The notes: generated by a model not told the origin, from the letters alone. Shown: positions 49,382-58,155, numbered from the stretch's first letter. The stretch: DNA of 59,284 nucleotides from CAZPBO01 sp964584815 (GCA_964584815.1 CAZPBO010000004.1:1-59284), one strand, 5' to 3'. Translations and numbers: made by a program.

Positions 49382-50074
49382 TCAATCTCTGCTGTGACGC
49401 GGCAGTTTCTTTGCGGTCTCAAACAGTTTGAGCGCTTCCCCATAACTGGAGGGCATCTTAACCGCCTGCACCGACACCTCGCAGGTATCTCCGTTGTGGA
49501 CTATCAGTAGGTTGGGAATCGCTTTAAGAAGGTCGGAGAACCACCCTCCCTCGCCATTTGGGATATGGCGGATTACCACAAGGACATAGGAGTTTCTATC
49601 AGCGCTGGTGAAGAGTTTCGCCCGCATTCGCGGCAGAACGAGTGTATCATCCTCAAAATGCGTGTCAGGAGGCGGTTTCTTTAAGAAGTTTTTCAAGGTG
49701 TGGGGCAGAGGCTTATTCTGCGTTCGCTCCATCTCAAGGCTGTTTATGATGGGGCGTATTTTCTGTTCGGCGGTGGCAATACGCATTGCGGCGCTGAAAA
49801 ACGGCAACCAAACAGAGAGGAAAAAGAAAAGTGTCACAACGAGGAAGACAGTGCCGATGATTCCGAGGACGAGCCCTGCGAGAGAGGAACCCTGTCCTGG
49901 GCGAGTGGGGTGCTTTGCGGCGCGGCGTAGTCCAAGGATTCCCAGTATGACGGCGGGAATAGCGGGCAGTAAGGTGAAGATACCGACAATACCGAGGACA
50001 AGTGCCAGTGTTGCGAAGGTGTTTTCTGGCGGCACTCTCTCGTCCCATTCTCTCGGCTCATCCATATAGCGCAT
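49382..50074 (-). CDS. DUF4190-type membrane protein
   Basis: A 230-aa protein with two membrane helices in the N-terminal part (about residues 20-100: TLALVLGIVGIFTLLPAIPAVILG and SLAGLVLGIIGTVFLVVTLFFFL) separated by the short loop LGLRRAAKHPTRPGQG, the DUF4190 pattern. The C-terminal 130 residues are extracytoplasmic and unassigned (VLVVIRHIPNGEGGWFSDLL). GGAGAG precedes the ATG. It follows rpsK by 36 bases and may be co-transcribed with the ribosomal genes. Function unknown. Confidence 0.8.
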   Translation of the reverse strand: MRYMDEPREWDERVPPENTFATLALVLGIVGIFTLLPAIPAVILGILGLRRAAKHPTRPGQGSSLAGLVLGIIGTVFLVVTLFFFLSVWLPFFSAAMRIATAEQKIRPIINSLEMERTQNKPLPHTLKNFLKKPPPDTHFEDDTLVLPRMRAKLFTSADRNSYVLVVIRHIPNGEGGWFSDLLKAIPNLLIVHNGDTCEVSVQAVKMPSSYGEALKLFETAKKLPRHSRD

Positions 50075-50110
50075 TCCATCTCTCCAAAATGTGTTCGCAG
50101 GCGGTGTGGG

Positions 50111-50503
50111 TTAGACTCTGCGGCGTTTTGGCGGACGACAGCCGTTATGCGGAACGGGTGTCACATCTTCAATGGAGCGAATGGTGAGACCCGCCGTGGC
50201 GAGGGCTCTGACGGCGGGTTCTCTGCCGGGACCTGGTCCTTTGACGCGGACTTCAACCTCGCGCATCCCGAGTTTGATAGCGCGCATAGCAGCAGCCTCG
50301 GCTGCTCTCTGCGCCGCGAACGGTGTTGACTTCCTGCTCCCCTTATATCCTATGGTTCCACCGCTCTCCCAGCATATCACATCGCCGTTCATATCCGTTA
50401 TCGTGATTACCGTATTGTTGAATGTGCTCTTTATATGCACAATGCCCTTAACAGGCGCCTTCTTGACCTTCTTCTGCCGCCGAACACCTCGCCTTTTTGC
50501 CAT
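50111..50503 (-). CDS. rpsK: 30S ribosomal protein S11
   Basis: A 130-aa S11, complete: KGIVHIKSTFNNTVITITD, the RKSTPFAAQRAAEAA helix, and the C-terminal IEDVTPVPHNGCRPPKRRRV. S11 lies on the platform of the small subunit near the mRNA exit. It follows rpsM by 24 bases. rpsD, rpoA and rplQ, normally downstream, are absent here; the next gene encodes a DUF4190 membrane protein. Confidence 0.98.
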   Translation of the reverse strand: MAKRRGVRRQKKVKKAPVKGIVHIKSTFNNTVITITDMNGDVICWESGGTIGYKGSRKSTPFAAQRAAEAAAMRAIKLGMREVEVRVKGPGPGREPAVRALATAGLTIRSIEDVTPVPHNGCRPPKRRRV

Positions 50504-50527
50504 CCCTCATCTCTCCTAACAATCCGA

Positions 50528-50914
50528 TTAACCTTTACGCCGCTTGACGGACGGTTTCTTCGCCACGACCTTGCGAGGTCCCTTTCGGGTGCGGGCGTTT
50601 GTGCGTGTGCGCTGTCCCCGAACGGGCAGACCCACTATGTGGCGCATCCCGCGGTAGCAGCGGATGTCTTTTAAGCGTTGTATGTCCTGAGCCACCTTGC
50701 GACGCAGCGCTCCCTCTATTACGAAATTGCGCTCTATGTAGGAGGAGAGTTTTGAAAGTTCGTCCTCGGTCAGGTCTTTTGCGCGCTTTTGCCCATCAAC
50801 CCCACAGGCGTTGACGACCTCCAACGCACGGGTGTGCCCCACGCCGTGGATATAGGTCAACGCCACCCAGGTAGGTTTGTTGGGCGGTATCTCAACTCCA
50901 CAAACACGCGGCAT
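50528..50914 (-). CDS. rpsM: 30S ribosomal protein S13
   Basis: A 128-aa S13: MPRVCGVEIPPNK start, the helix-two-turn-helix region (YIHGVGHTRALEVVNACGV), CYRGMRHIVGLPVRGQRTRTNARTRKG and a basic tail. S13 sits in the head of the small subunit and contacts tRNA and the large subunit. It has its own promoter at 50946-50973, with no infA or rpmJ upstream. Note a possible Zn-independent variant; no issue with motifs. Confidence 0.98.
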   Translation of the reverse strand: MPRVCGVEIPPNKPTWVALTYIHGVGHTRALEVVNACGVDGQKRAKDLTEDELSKLSSYIERNFVIEGALRRKVAQDIQRLKDIRCYRGMRHIVGLPVRGQRTRTNARTRKGPRKVVAKKPSVKRRKG

Positions 50915-50945
50915 TACGCTCTCCTTACATTGCTACCACAAACAC

Positions 50946-50973
50946 AATATATCCTGCTCATCATCTATGTCAA
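50946..50973 (-). promoter_or_regulatory. Promoter of rpsM-rpsK
   Basis: On the minus strand TTGACA (50973-50968) and TATATT (50951-50946) are separated by 16 bases, about 32 bases before the rpsM start. It supports an independent transcription unit. Confidence 0.85.
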
Positions 50974-51014
50974 GCCTGTGCTGGCGGCTTATTTCCCTTT
51001 TCTTTTGTGCGCTT

Positions 51015-52130
51015 TTATCCAAGCACCTCATCAGGCGGGGTGTAAGGCAGGTTGAAGGAGTCGGCAACCGCCTTACAGGTCAGTTTGCCTTTCACCAGAT
51101 TGAGACCTGTTTTGATTGTGTAGTTGTCGCGACACGCCTCTCTCCAGCCTTTGTTGGCTATTTCAAGCGCGTAAGGCAGCGTCTCGTTGGTCAAAGCATA
51201 GGTGGAGGTGAGCGGCACACATCCTGGCATATTTGCGACGCAGTAATGGATGACGCCGTCCACGACATAGACTGGCTCGGCGTGCGTTGTGGGTCTGCTT
51301 GTTTCGCAGCAACCGCCTTGGTCTATTGAGACATCAACGATGACGGCGCCTTCTTTCATCAGTTTCAAGTCATCGCGGCGGATTATCCACGGTGCGGTGG
51401 CGCCGGTAACCAGCACTGCGCCAACGACCAAGTCCGCCTCCGGCAGCAGTTTGCGGACATTCCACGGCGTCATCTTTACGGTCTTAAAGCGTCCGTGGAG
51501 TTTCTCCTCAAGGTCGCGTAGGCGGTTGACATTGCGCGTCAGAAGCGTCACATCAGCCCCAAGTCCCACCGCCATCATAGCGGCGTGCTTGCCAACAACC
51601 CCACCGCCGAGTATCAGCACCTTCGCAGGCTCCACACCCGGCACACCGCCCAAGAAGATTCCCCGTCCACCGAATGTCCGCTGCAGATATTTTGCTCCTT
51701 CTATCACCGCCAGGCGACCCGCCACCTCGCTCATCGGCACAAGCAGTGGCAACTCCCCATTCGGCTTCTGCATCGTCTCATATGCGATGGCTATAATAGG
51801 GCACTTCATCAGGCGCTCGGTCAGGTTTCTATCACCTGCAAGATGAAGATATGTGAAAAGAATCTGGTCGTCGTGGAAGAGGTCAAATTCAGGTTCAAGC
51901 GGCTCTTTCACTTTGACAATCATATCGGCGGAGTCAAAAACATCTTTTGCGGTTTCAAGGATTTTGGCGCCCGCACGGGTGTAGTCCTCATCGCTGATTC
52001 GCGAGCCCTCTCCTGCTCCCTTCTGCACAAAGACCTCGTGTCCAGCCTTGACCAGCATCTCCACACCTGCAGGGGTCATTCCCACGCGATACTCGTTGTT
52101 CTTAATCTCTTTGGGAACCCCGACCTTCAT
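51015..52130 (-). CDS. ald: Alanine dehydrogenase
   Basis: A 371-aa NAD-dependent enzyme interconverting L-alanine and pyruvate plus ammonia. It starts MKVGVPKEIKNNEYRVGMTPAGVE, the family signature with the substrate-binding Arg and Lys; the Rossmann motif is LGGGVVGKHAAMMAVGLGADV, and the C-terminal GDVIHYCVANMPG-like segment (here GVIHYCVANMPGCVPLTST) is present. GGAGGAG precedes ATG 52130. It is a single-gene unit. It would allow alanine use or ammonium assimilation, or redox balance in fermentation. Confidence 0.96.
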   Translation of the reverse strand: MKVGVPKEIKNNEYRVGMTPAGVEMLVKAGHEVFVQKGAGEGSRISDEDYTRAGAKILETAKDVFDSADMIVKVKEPLEPEFDLFHDDQILFTYLHLAGDRNLTERLMKCPIIAIAYETMQKPNGELPLLVPMSEVAGRLAVIEGAKYLQRTFGGRGIFLGGVPGVEPAKVLILGGGVVGKHAAMMAVGLGADVTLLTRNVNRLRDLEEKLHGRFKTVKMTPWNVRKLLPEADLVVGAVLVTGATAPWIIRRDDLKLMKEGAVIVDVSIDQGGCCETSRPTTHAEPVYVVDGVIHYCVANMPGCVPLTSTYALTNETLPYALEIANKGWREACRDNYTIKTGLNLVKGKLTCKAVADSFNLPYTPPDEVLG

Positions 52131-52213
52131 TTGCACTCCTCCTATCAAAAAGCCTTGGTTATAAGTGTCGCGGTGCGTTGCTGTTTTTCAAAAGGAAAAA
52201 GCGGTTTACGGAG

Positions 52214-52891
52214 TCAGCGCCTGCCATACTTCTGCAGCACCCAGTCTGGCACCCTCTCAAGAAAAGCGAACGCAAACTCATAGAGATAGCGGAAGACATC
52301 CACACTCCATCTCGCTTTGAAATAAAAGAGGCAGGCGTGGTGTTGCAACTCAATGAAGGGGTTGTGAGGGCTTTCCAGTAGGAACTCCATCATCTGCTGA
52401 TTGATGACCTCATAAGCGAACTTTTTATCGGACGATTTGACAAAGAAGCGTCTGCTGAACTCCGCCGACTCAAAGTCAATGTCGTCAAAGCCGACGACAG
52501 CGGCAACCTTGTCAAACCACCGCTCTTTGCGAATCCAGAGACGCGGAAAATCGGCACCCACCTCAACAACGCAACAGTTGAATCTGTGGACGGTGCGGTT
52601 CTTACCGCTGCCTGTGACATAGTAGTAGTCAAAAATATAAACGAGGGCGCCTTCACGACTGCCGTATATGATGTTTTGCGCTCTCCTGCTGTGTCCATAC
52701 TGGAAGAGCCCCAAAAAGGCGTAGCGCTCGGGGATGCCGAATATATCGCGTGCAGTGAACTTAAAGCCGAGGGACGCCGCAAGGCGCGCCAGTGCCTGCT
52801 GACGCTTCTTGTAGAAATAATAAACCAGCACGCCTATGATAATGACCGACACCGATACAAGTATGAAAAAAATTATGACGGCAGCAGGCAC
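52214..52891 (-). CDS. Membrane-anchored conserved protein of unknown function
   Basis: A 225-aa protein with one N-terminal membrane helix (PAAVIIFFILVSVSVIIIGVLVYYF) and a cytoplasmic domain. The core includes GFKFTARD, YGHSRRAQNIIYG, the VYIFDYYYVTGSGKNRTVH strand and FDDIDFESAEFSRRFFVKS. I associate this pattern with conserved proteins of Planctomycetes, without a known function. GGAGG lies 5 bases before the GTG start. A likely minus-strand promoter (TTGCAG, 17 bases, TAGAAT at 52921-52916) lies upstream. Confidence 0.75.
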   Translation of the reverse strand: MPAAVIIFFILVSVSVIIIGVLVYYFYKKRQQALARLAASLGFKFTARDIFGIPERYAFLGLFQYGHSRRAQNIIYGSREGALVYIFDYYYVTGSGKNRTVHRFNCCVVEVGADFPRLWIRKERWFDKVAAVVGFDDIDFESAEFSRRFFVKSSDKKFAYEVINQQMMEFLLESPHNPFIELQHHACLFYFKARWSVDVFRYLYEFAFAFLERVPDWVLQKYGRR

Positions 52892-53034
52892 ACTAAAACC
52901 TCCCCTACAGCGGCAATTCTATTCACCACAAGCGGTGTCTGCAAGGAAAAGAACTATCCACGCTTACGGGATAGCGATTTGTCAGCAACGCATAAGGAAT
53001 GAACATCTCTGACAACCTCTTTACATCCTGTGCG

Positions 53035-53063
53035 TTGACAGAACACAAAAAACAGGTTATATT
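53035..53063 (+). promoter_or_regulatory. Consensus promoter of the GGDEF-like gene
   Basis: TTGACA (53035-53040) and TATATT (53058-53063) with the ideal 17-base spacer, 23 bases before the ATG. Confidence 0.85.
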
Positions 53064-53085
53064 TGAATGTGGCAGGAGAGAGACG

Positions 53086-53844
53086 ATGAAGGAGTTGGAA
53101 CGGGTCAGGAACAGGCTTCTGGGGCTTGCGACATCTACAAGAAGTTTGCAGAGGATAATCAACGCGGCGGTTGACGATATAAGTTGCGTGGATGGAGTAA
53201 ACTGGGTGGAGGTGAAGGTTGAGCGTCCAAGTGCCAAGTTCACTATAACCTACAGCGCGGGCAAAAGAAGCAAGGGGGAAGTGCTTGTTCTTCCGTTAAG
53301 GAACGGGGGCACAATGTTGGGACGGTTTGAAACAGAGATTACGCGTAAGCGGCGTGGGATGGTGTCGCTTTTGCGGGATATAACGCGGATACTGGCGATA
53401 ACGCTTGAGAACAGGATGCTGCGTGGGGAGAAGGAAGGATGGCTGCTTCAGGAGATTGCGACGGAGGTGGGGCGTATAGACCGATATGGAGGGGAGTTTT
53501 CGGTCTGTCTTCTGCGCGGGGTTGGGGGGAAGCGTGGAGCGGGCGCGGTGATGAAGGATTTGAACGACAATATTCGGCAAGTGGATAAGGTAGGGGAGTG
53601 GCGAGGAAAGGTGGCTGTTCTGATGCCGTCAACGGATGAGACTGGTGCGGTATCAGCCGCCCGCAGGTTGACGGAGATGCTGTTTCCCAAACGCAAAAAA
53701 ATCTGGGCAGGTGTTGCAACATACCCTAAGGACGCCACATTTGCGGCAGGACTGCTGGAAGCCGCCGAAATCGCCGCCGACTGGGCGCAGCGCACCAAAA
53801 AAGCCGTCTTCACATATGGCGCTCTCGTTCAATGCCCTCCCTGA
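53086..53844 (+). CDS. Degenerate GGDEF-fold protein
   Basis: A 252-aa protein. The N-terminal half resembles a GAF-type sensor (NGGTMLGRFETEITRKRRG, followed by the helix LLRDITRILAITLENRML). The C-terminal half looks like a GGDEF domain: a Q-D-like VDKVGEWRGKVAVLMPSTD strand and IWAGVATYPKDATFAAGLLEAAEIAADWA, typical of the final part. The GG[D/E]EF catalytic loop is replaced by EWRGK, so it is unlikely to make c-di-GMP. It may bind a nucleotide or signal by protein contact. The 3' end overlaps the convergent DUF3592 gene by 35 bases. Confidence 0.7.
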   Translation: MKELERVRNRLLGLATSTRSLQRIINAAVDDISCVDGVNWVEVKVERPSAKFTITYSAGKRSKGEVLVLPLRNGGTMLGRFETEITRKRRGMVSLLRDITRILAITLENRMLRGEKEGWLLQEIATEVGRIDRYGGEFSVCLLRGVGGKRGAGAVMKDLNDNIRQVDKVGEWRGKVAVLMPSTDETGAVSAARRLTEMLFPKRKKIWAGVATYPKDATFAAGLLEAAEIAADWAQRTKKAVFTYGALVQCPP

Positions 53845-54430
53845 TTTGCGCCCGCAGATTGCTCTCCCATTCCTCCAGACGATTGCGTTCCGACATAAAA
53901 AACAGCCACATTACTCCCAACAAAAACACAGAACCCAGAACAAGCAGCCATCCATACGGCCACACCTTCTGGGGCACAACCACCACCGCCGACAGTGACG
54001 GATTCCGCGCATCGTAATAAACCTCTATCCGACGGTCACCATCATAACGCGCAGAAAACGACTTCTCTCCCCCCCTCAACACCCCCGCCTTCCGCAAACT
54101 GATCAACGCCTCCGCCTCCGAACCAAAACCCCGCCCTTGCGGAAATGAGAAACGCCTGCCTTTATAAGCGCGCCCCCCTATTGTGTAAACAAACTCCACC
54201 TCAGGATAGTATTCCACCACCATACGATAGTTGCCGAACCTGTAACGGCGATAGCCGTAAGAGCGGCGATAAACAAGCCGTTTCTGCATCTTTACGCGTG
54301 CCATAACAAGATGGGCTTCCGTCTTCTTCCACTCGCGATGCGAGTAAGCCGAGCGTAGCACAAAAAAGAGCCCCCCCATAAGAAGAAAACCCGCCACAAT
54401 TCCTGTGATCGCCGTCTTCCACATAAACAC
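53810..54430 (-). CDS. DUF3592-type membrane protein
   Basis: A 206-aa protein with an N-terminal membrane helix (TAITGIVAGFLLMGGLFFVL) and a second near the C-terminus (WLLVLGSVFLLGVMWLFFM) with an extracytoplasmic beta-rich domain between them: VEFVYTIGGRAYKGRRFSF and the hallmark RIEVYYDARNPSLSAV. This arrangement is that of DUF3592. GTG 54430 has AAGGGG 7 bases upstream; ATG 54424 is also possible. Function unknown. The C-terminal tail is charged and helical. Confidence 0.8.
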   Translation of the reverse strand: MFMWKTAITGIVAGFLLMGGLFFVLRSAYSHREWKKTEAHLVMARVKMQKRLVYRRSYGYRRYRFGNYRMVVEYYPEVEFVYTIGGRAYKGRRFSFPQGRGFGSEAEALISLRKAGVLRGGEKSFSARYDGDRRIEVYYDARNPSLSAVVVVPQKVWPYGWLLVLGSVFLLGVMWLFFMSERNRLEEWESNLRAQIREGIERERHM

Positions 54431-54450
54431 TACGACACCCCTTCTTTTTC

Positions 54451-54536
54451 TGGGCGAGGCGGGATTTGAACCCGCACGCCCCTTACGGGGCAGGGGATTT
54501 TAAGTCCCCAGCGTCTGCCAGTTCCGCCACTCGCCC
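54451..54536 (-). tRNA. tRNA-Leu (anticodon TAA)
   Basis: Minus-strand cloverleaf with a long variable arm (class II): acceptor GGGCGAG/CTCGCCC, anticodon stem GGGGA/TCCCC around CTTAAAA (anticodon TAA), variable arm TGCCCCGTAAGGGGC, T-arm GCGGG TTCAAAT CCCGC, discriminator A. CCA is not encoded. It begins on the base after the stop codon of the upstream phosphoesterase gene, so the tRNA is probably cut from that mRNA. Confidence 0.96.
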
Positions 54537-55298
54537 TCAATATCCTCCACGCAGCCTGTGGGCGTTGTCCTTAGGCAACCCCGCCCGCGCATATATCATA
54601 CGCACCGTCTCCTCCACATCGTAGTCAACCCGACGATACCAGAACAGATTTTCGTCTGTGTCCACCATCACATAACAGGCACGCGGGTCACCGTCTCTGG
54701 GCTGCCCAACACTGCCCACATTTATTATCATACGAAACTCCCGCAATCGCGGCAACTTCGGACTGTCGTAATTGAGTATCCTTATGCCTTCTGCCGTCTC
54801 CACAAACACCATCGGAATATGACTGTGTCCGATAAACAGTGTTGTTACATCTTCTGGAAGAGATGCAAACACTTTCTGCGCTGATTTGATGGAGTCAATG
54901 TAGTCATAAAAACTGGTGGGTGTGCCGTGGGCAAACATTAAGTCGTCAATCTGCACGACATCCTCCAGTTTTTTGCGCAGGAATGTCCAGCGTCTGATTG
55001 CCTGTATGGGAGCACCTGGTGGTGGTTTCATAACCGAGCGCGTCCAGAAGACGCTGCGCGCCGCTATTGGATTGAAGTTTTTGGGTATCTTGTATGTCAC
55101 CGCCTCATCGTGATTGCCGCGCAGCGTAAAGCGAAACCTCTTCATCGCCAAATCCACCACCTCCCGTGGATTCGGTCCGTATCCTACCAAATCGCCCAGA
55201 CAATAAATCTCCTCAGCGCCCTGTTCGCGGATATCGCGCAGCACCGCTTTCAGGGCAGGCAGATTTGCGTGTATGTCCGATATCACCGCAATCTTCAT
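54537..55298 (-). CDS. Calcineurin-like metallophosphoesterase (YfcE/DUF2437 type)
   Basis: A 253-aa protein of the small metallophosphoesterase fold: IAVISDIHANLPALKAVL (D and H metal ligands), CLGDLVGYGPNP (GD), LRGNHDEAV (GNHD), AHGTP and IGHSHIPMV (GHSH). The enzymes hydrolyse phosphodiesters or phosphomonoesters with two metal ions. ATG 55298 is family-like (MKIAVIS), though GGGGA is unusually close upstream; TTG 55307 is an alternative. It ends directly at tRNA-Leu. Substrate unknown. Confidence 0.88.
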   Translation of the reverse strand: MKIAVISDIHANLPALKAVLRDIREQGAEEIYCLGDLVGYGPNPREVVDLAMKRFRFTLRGNHDEAVTYKIPKNFNPIAARSVFWTRSVMKPPPGAPIQAIRRWTFLRKKLEDVVQIDDLMFAHGTPTSFYDYIDSIKSAQKVFASLPEDVTTLFIGHSHIPMVFVETAEGIRILNYDSPKLPRLREFRMIINVGSVGQPRDGDPRACYVMVDTDENLFWYRRVDYDVEETVRMIYARAGLPKDNAHRLRGGY

Positions 55299-55337
55299 CG
55301 TCCCCAATCCCTAACAATCCTGAAGCGCGTTCTGAAG

Positions 55338-55496
55338 TCACGAGGTCTCTATCCCACCGGCGTCCTCTACCCCTACCTTCATAACAATCCCCTTCTCTGT
55401 TACCCCCGCTTCGGCAAAGTTCTTGAAATTGCGTAGAACGATTCTCCTTATCACGACAACAGCCTCACCATCAGGGTTTCTCAAGACGAACAGCAC
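55338..55496 (-). CDS. Possible small protein overlapping the end of the formate dehydrogenase gene
   Basis: An open frame of 52 codons from GTG 55496 to the TGA at 55340-55338 encodes VLFVLRNPDGEAVVVIRRI... with a protein-like composition (Val/Ile/Glu/Gly, no odd codon clusters). It overlaps the formate dehydrogenase gene by 26 bases in another frame. There is no strong ribosome-binding site for the GTG; AAGGGG lies 6 bases before an internal ATG that would leave only 14 residues. No family is recognised. Chance occurrence is quite possible. Confidence 0.25.
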   Translation of the reverse strand: MLFVLRNPDGEAVVVIRRIVLRNFKNFAEAGVTEKGIVMKVGVEDAGGIETS

Positions 55497-58155
55497 AGGC
55501 TTTGAACTGCGGTATCCCGCTTATCGGGTCGCGTGCATCGGTCGTCAAAATATTCGCTGGGGCGTCGGCATAGTGGAACGGCATAAAGACGACGCCCTGT
55601 TTTATCGCATCGCTTATCCTGACACGAACTTTGAGCGAGCCGCGGCGACTCCGAACCCTCACCCAGCCGCCGTCCCTTACGCCCGCCGCCCTTGCATCTT
55701 TCGGATTCACCATCAAAAACGGCTCACCTGCAACCTCATTCAGTCCTGCCACTTTACCCGTCATCGTGCGCGTGTGGAATTGATACAGCAGCCTGCCTGT
55801 TGTCAAAACCAACGGGTAGCGCTTATCTGGTTTTTCTGCAGGACCACGCCATTGTGGCACCACAAACCTGCCCTTACCCCGCGCGAATTTGCCGACATGC
55901 AGAATCGGCGTGCCGCTATGCTTCTCGTCGGGACACGGCCACTGGATTCCACCTTTCTCAAGGCGCCGCCAGGTTATGCCCGCATACTGCGGTGTCAGCC
56001 GACGCAACTCCTCAAATACGCTCTCCGCCGAACCGTATCCCCACATCACACCGCATTTCTCCGCAAGCCAAGTGATTATCTGCCAGTCGGGCAGCGCCTC
56101 ACCCGGCGGCTCAATCGCCTTACGCAATTTCTGAACTCTGCGCTCTGTGTTGGTAAATGTCCCCTCCTTCTCCACCCAGCAGGCGGCAGGCAGAACAACA
56201 TCTGCCATTTCTGCTGTCTCCGTCAGGAAGATGTCCTGCACCACAAGAAACTGAACCTTCTTTAACGCCTTTCTGCAGAAATTGAGGTTGGGGTCAGAGA
56301 GCGCGGGATTCTCACCCATAATGTAAAGCGCTTTGAGTTTGCCCTCTGTTGCTGCTTCAGACATCTCAAGCACCGTCAGTCCGGGCTTACCAGGCAGTCT
56401 CGTATTCCACGCAACTTCAAATCGCTGCCGCCCGGTCTTATCGTCAACCTTGGTGTAGCCGGGGAGCACATTGGGAAGCGCGGCGAGGTCACAGGCGCCC
56501 TGAACATTACACTGCCCACGCAGCGGGTTGACGCCTGTTCCGGGGCGACCTATGTGCCCGCAGAGCATCGCCAAATCCGCCAATGCCTGCACATTGGCTG
56601 TCCCGTCAACATGCTGGGTTATGCCCATACAGTAGAGAATAGCGGCTGCTTCGGCTCTGGCGTAGAGGCGGGCTGCTTTGCGGATGTCTTCAGGACTTAC
56701 ACCGCAAATTTGGGCGGCGCGCTCAGGCGTCCACTCAGAAAGCGCTTTTTTGAGCGCTCCAAACCCCTCTGTCCGCCGCTTTATGAAATCGGCATTGTGC
56801 AGATTCTCGGAAACAATGGTATGCATAAGTGCCATAATCAGGGGAACATCGCTGCCGGGAACTATCTGCAGATGGATGTCCGCCCACTCCGCCACCTCTG
56901 TTTTTCTTGGGTCAACGACGACCAGTTTTGCGCCGCGCTCAAGCGCCCTCATCACAGAAAGCGCTATCACAGGATGGTCTTCAGTGGTGTTTGACCCGCT
57001 TATCAGCAGACAGTCAGCCTGTTCTATGTCGGAGATGGAGTTGGTCATAGCGCCGGAACCGAGCGTGGCAGCCAGACCGGCTACCGTTGGGCTGTGTCAC
57101 AATCGCGCGCAATGGTCTATGTTGTTTGTGCCAATCACCGACCGCGCAAATTTCTGCAGCAGATAGTTGTCCTCGTTTGTGCATTTGGCTGAAGCCAGAA
57201 AACCTATGGCGTCAGGTCCATCCTTATCCCTGATTTCAAGCAGTCTTTCTGCCACAAGCGAGAGCGCCTCATCCCAGGTCGTCTCAACGAAGCGCCGTCC
57301 CTTGCGCACAAGCGGTCTTTTAAGGCGCTCATCTGAATTGACAAAACTCCAGCCGAAACGCCCCTTAACGCAGAGTGAGCCGTGGTTGACAGGCGAGTCC
57401 TCAACCGCTGTTATGTGCGTTATGCGGTCGTCCTTTGTGTGCACCTCTATTTCGCAGCCGACACCACAATATGGGCAGACGGTTCTGGTCTTCTGCGTTT
57501 CCCAGGTTCTGCCAGCGAAACGGCGACTTTTCTCGGTCAACGCCCCAACAGGACATACCTGCACACACTCGCCGCACAACTGGCATCCCGCATCAATATG
57601 GAGCATCTCAAATGGCGGTTTTATGACGGTGGCAAAACCACGATTGGTGAAGTCAATGACTCCGCGTCCACGCACCTCACTACACGCCGCCACACATCTG
57701 CCGCAAAGGATGCATTTGTTGGGGTCATATTCAAAAAACGGCGTCTCAACCTTAGGCAGTTGGCGCTTCTCACCCTCAAAACGCTTGCCCTCAACACCGT
57801 ATTCGTAAGCATATTTCTGCAGGAGGCAGTCTCCTGCCGATTCACAGGTCAAGCAGTCCTGTGGGTGGTCGGACAGGAGCAACTCAAGGACGAGTTTGCG
57901 CGCCTTGATGACGCGGTCCGATTTTGTGTGAACGACCATACCGTCAGCCACAGGAGCCGCACACGATGCAACAAGTGTCCTTGCTCCCTCCACCTCCACA
58001 ACGCACAGCCTGCAAGCACCTGTGGGCTTCAGCCGCGGATGATAACACAGATGTGGTATCTCAATCCCCGCTTTAAGCGCCGCCTGTAGTATCGTGTCCC
58101 CTCGCCTCGCCAACACCTCCTTGCCATCAATAACCAACCTCACATTATCGCTCAT
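55471..58155 (-). CDS. fdhF: Selenocysteine-containing formate dehydrogenase, alpha subunit
   Basis: One 894-aa protein read through an in-frame TGA (57099-57097), decoded as Sec353 in DHCARL-U-HSPTVAG, the exact position of Sec in E. coli FdhF. Domains: [2Fe-2S] ferredoxin (C37, C48, C51, C65); NuoG-like His/Cys cluster (H97, C101, C104, C110); two [4Fe-4S] sites (C148-C158, C191-C201); Mo/W-bis-MGD core with its own cluster (C227, C230, C234, C262); C-terminal MoCo domain. It oxidises formate (or reduces CO2). A SECIS hairpin follows the UGA. Other subunits (NuoE/F-like) and fdhD are not adjacent; electron partner unknown. A plain gene finder would split it in two. Confidence 0.95.
57067..57085 (-). 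promoter_or_regulatory. Bacterial SECIS element of the formate dehydrogenase mRNA
   Basis: On the minus strand, 11 bases after the UGA, GGTAGCC (57085-57079) and GGCTGCC (57073-57067) form a fully paired 7-bp stem (one G-U) closing the 5-base loop GGTCT. The E. coli fdhF SECIS has the same GGUCU apical loop at a comparable distance. It would be bound by SelB to deliver Sec-tRNA. Confidence 0.92.

Noticed and set aside
57097..58155. Formate dehydrogenase as two separate genes or a pseudogene
   Set aside because: The UGA lies at the known Sec site with a SECIS hairpin after it, and the downstream frame is intact.
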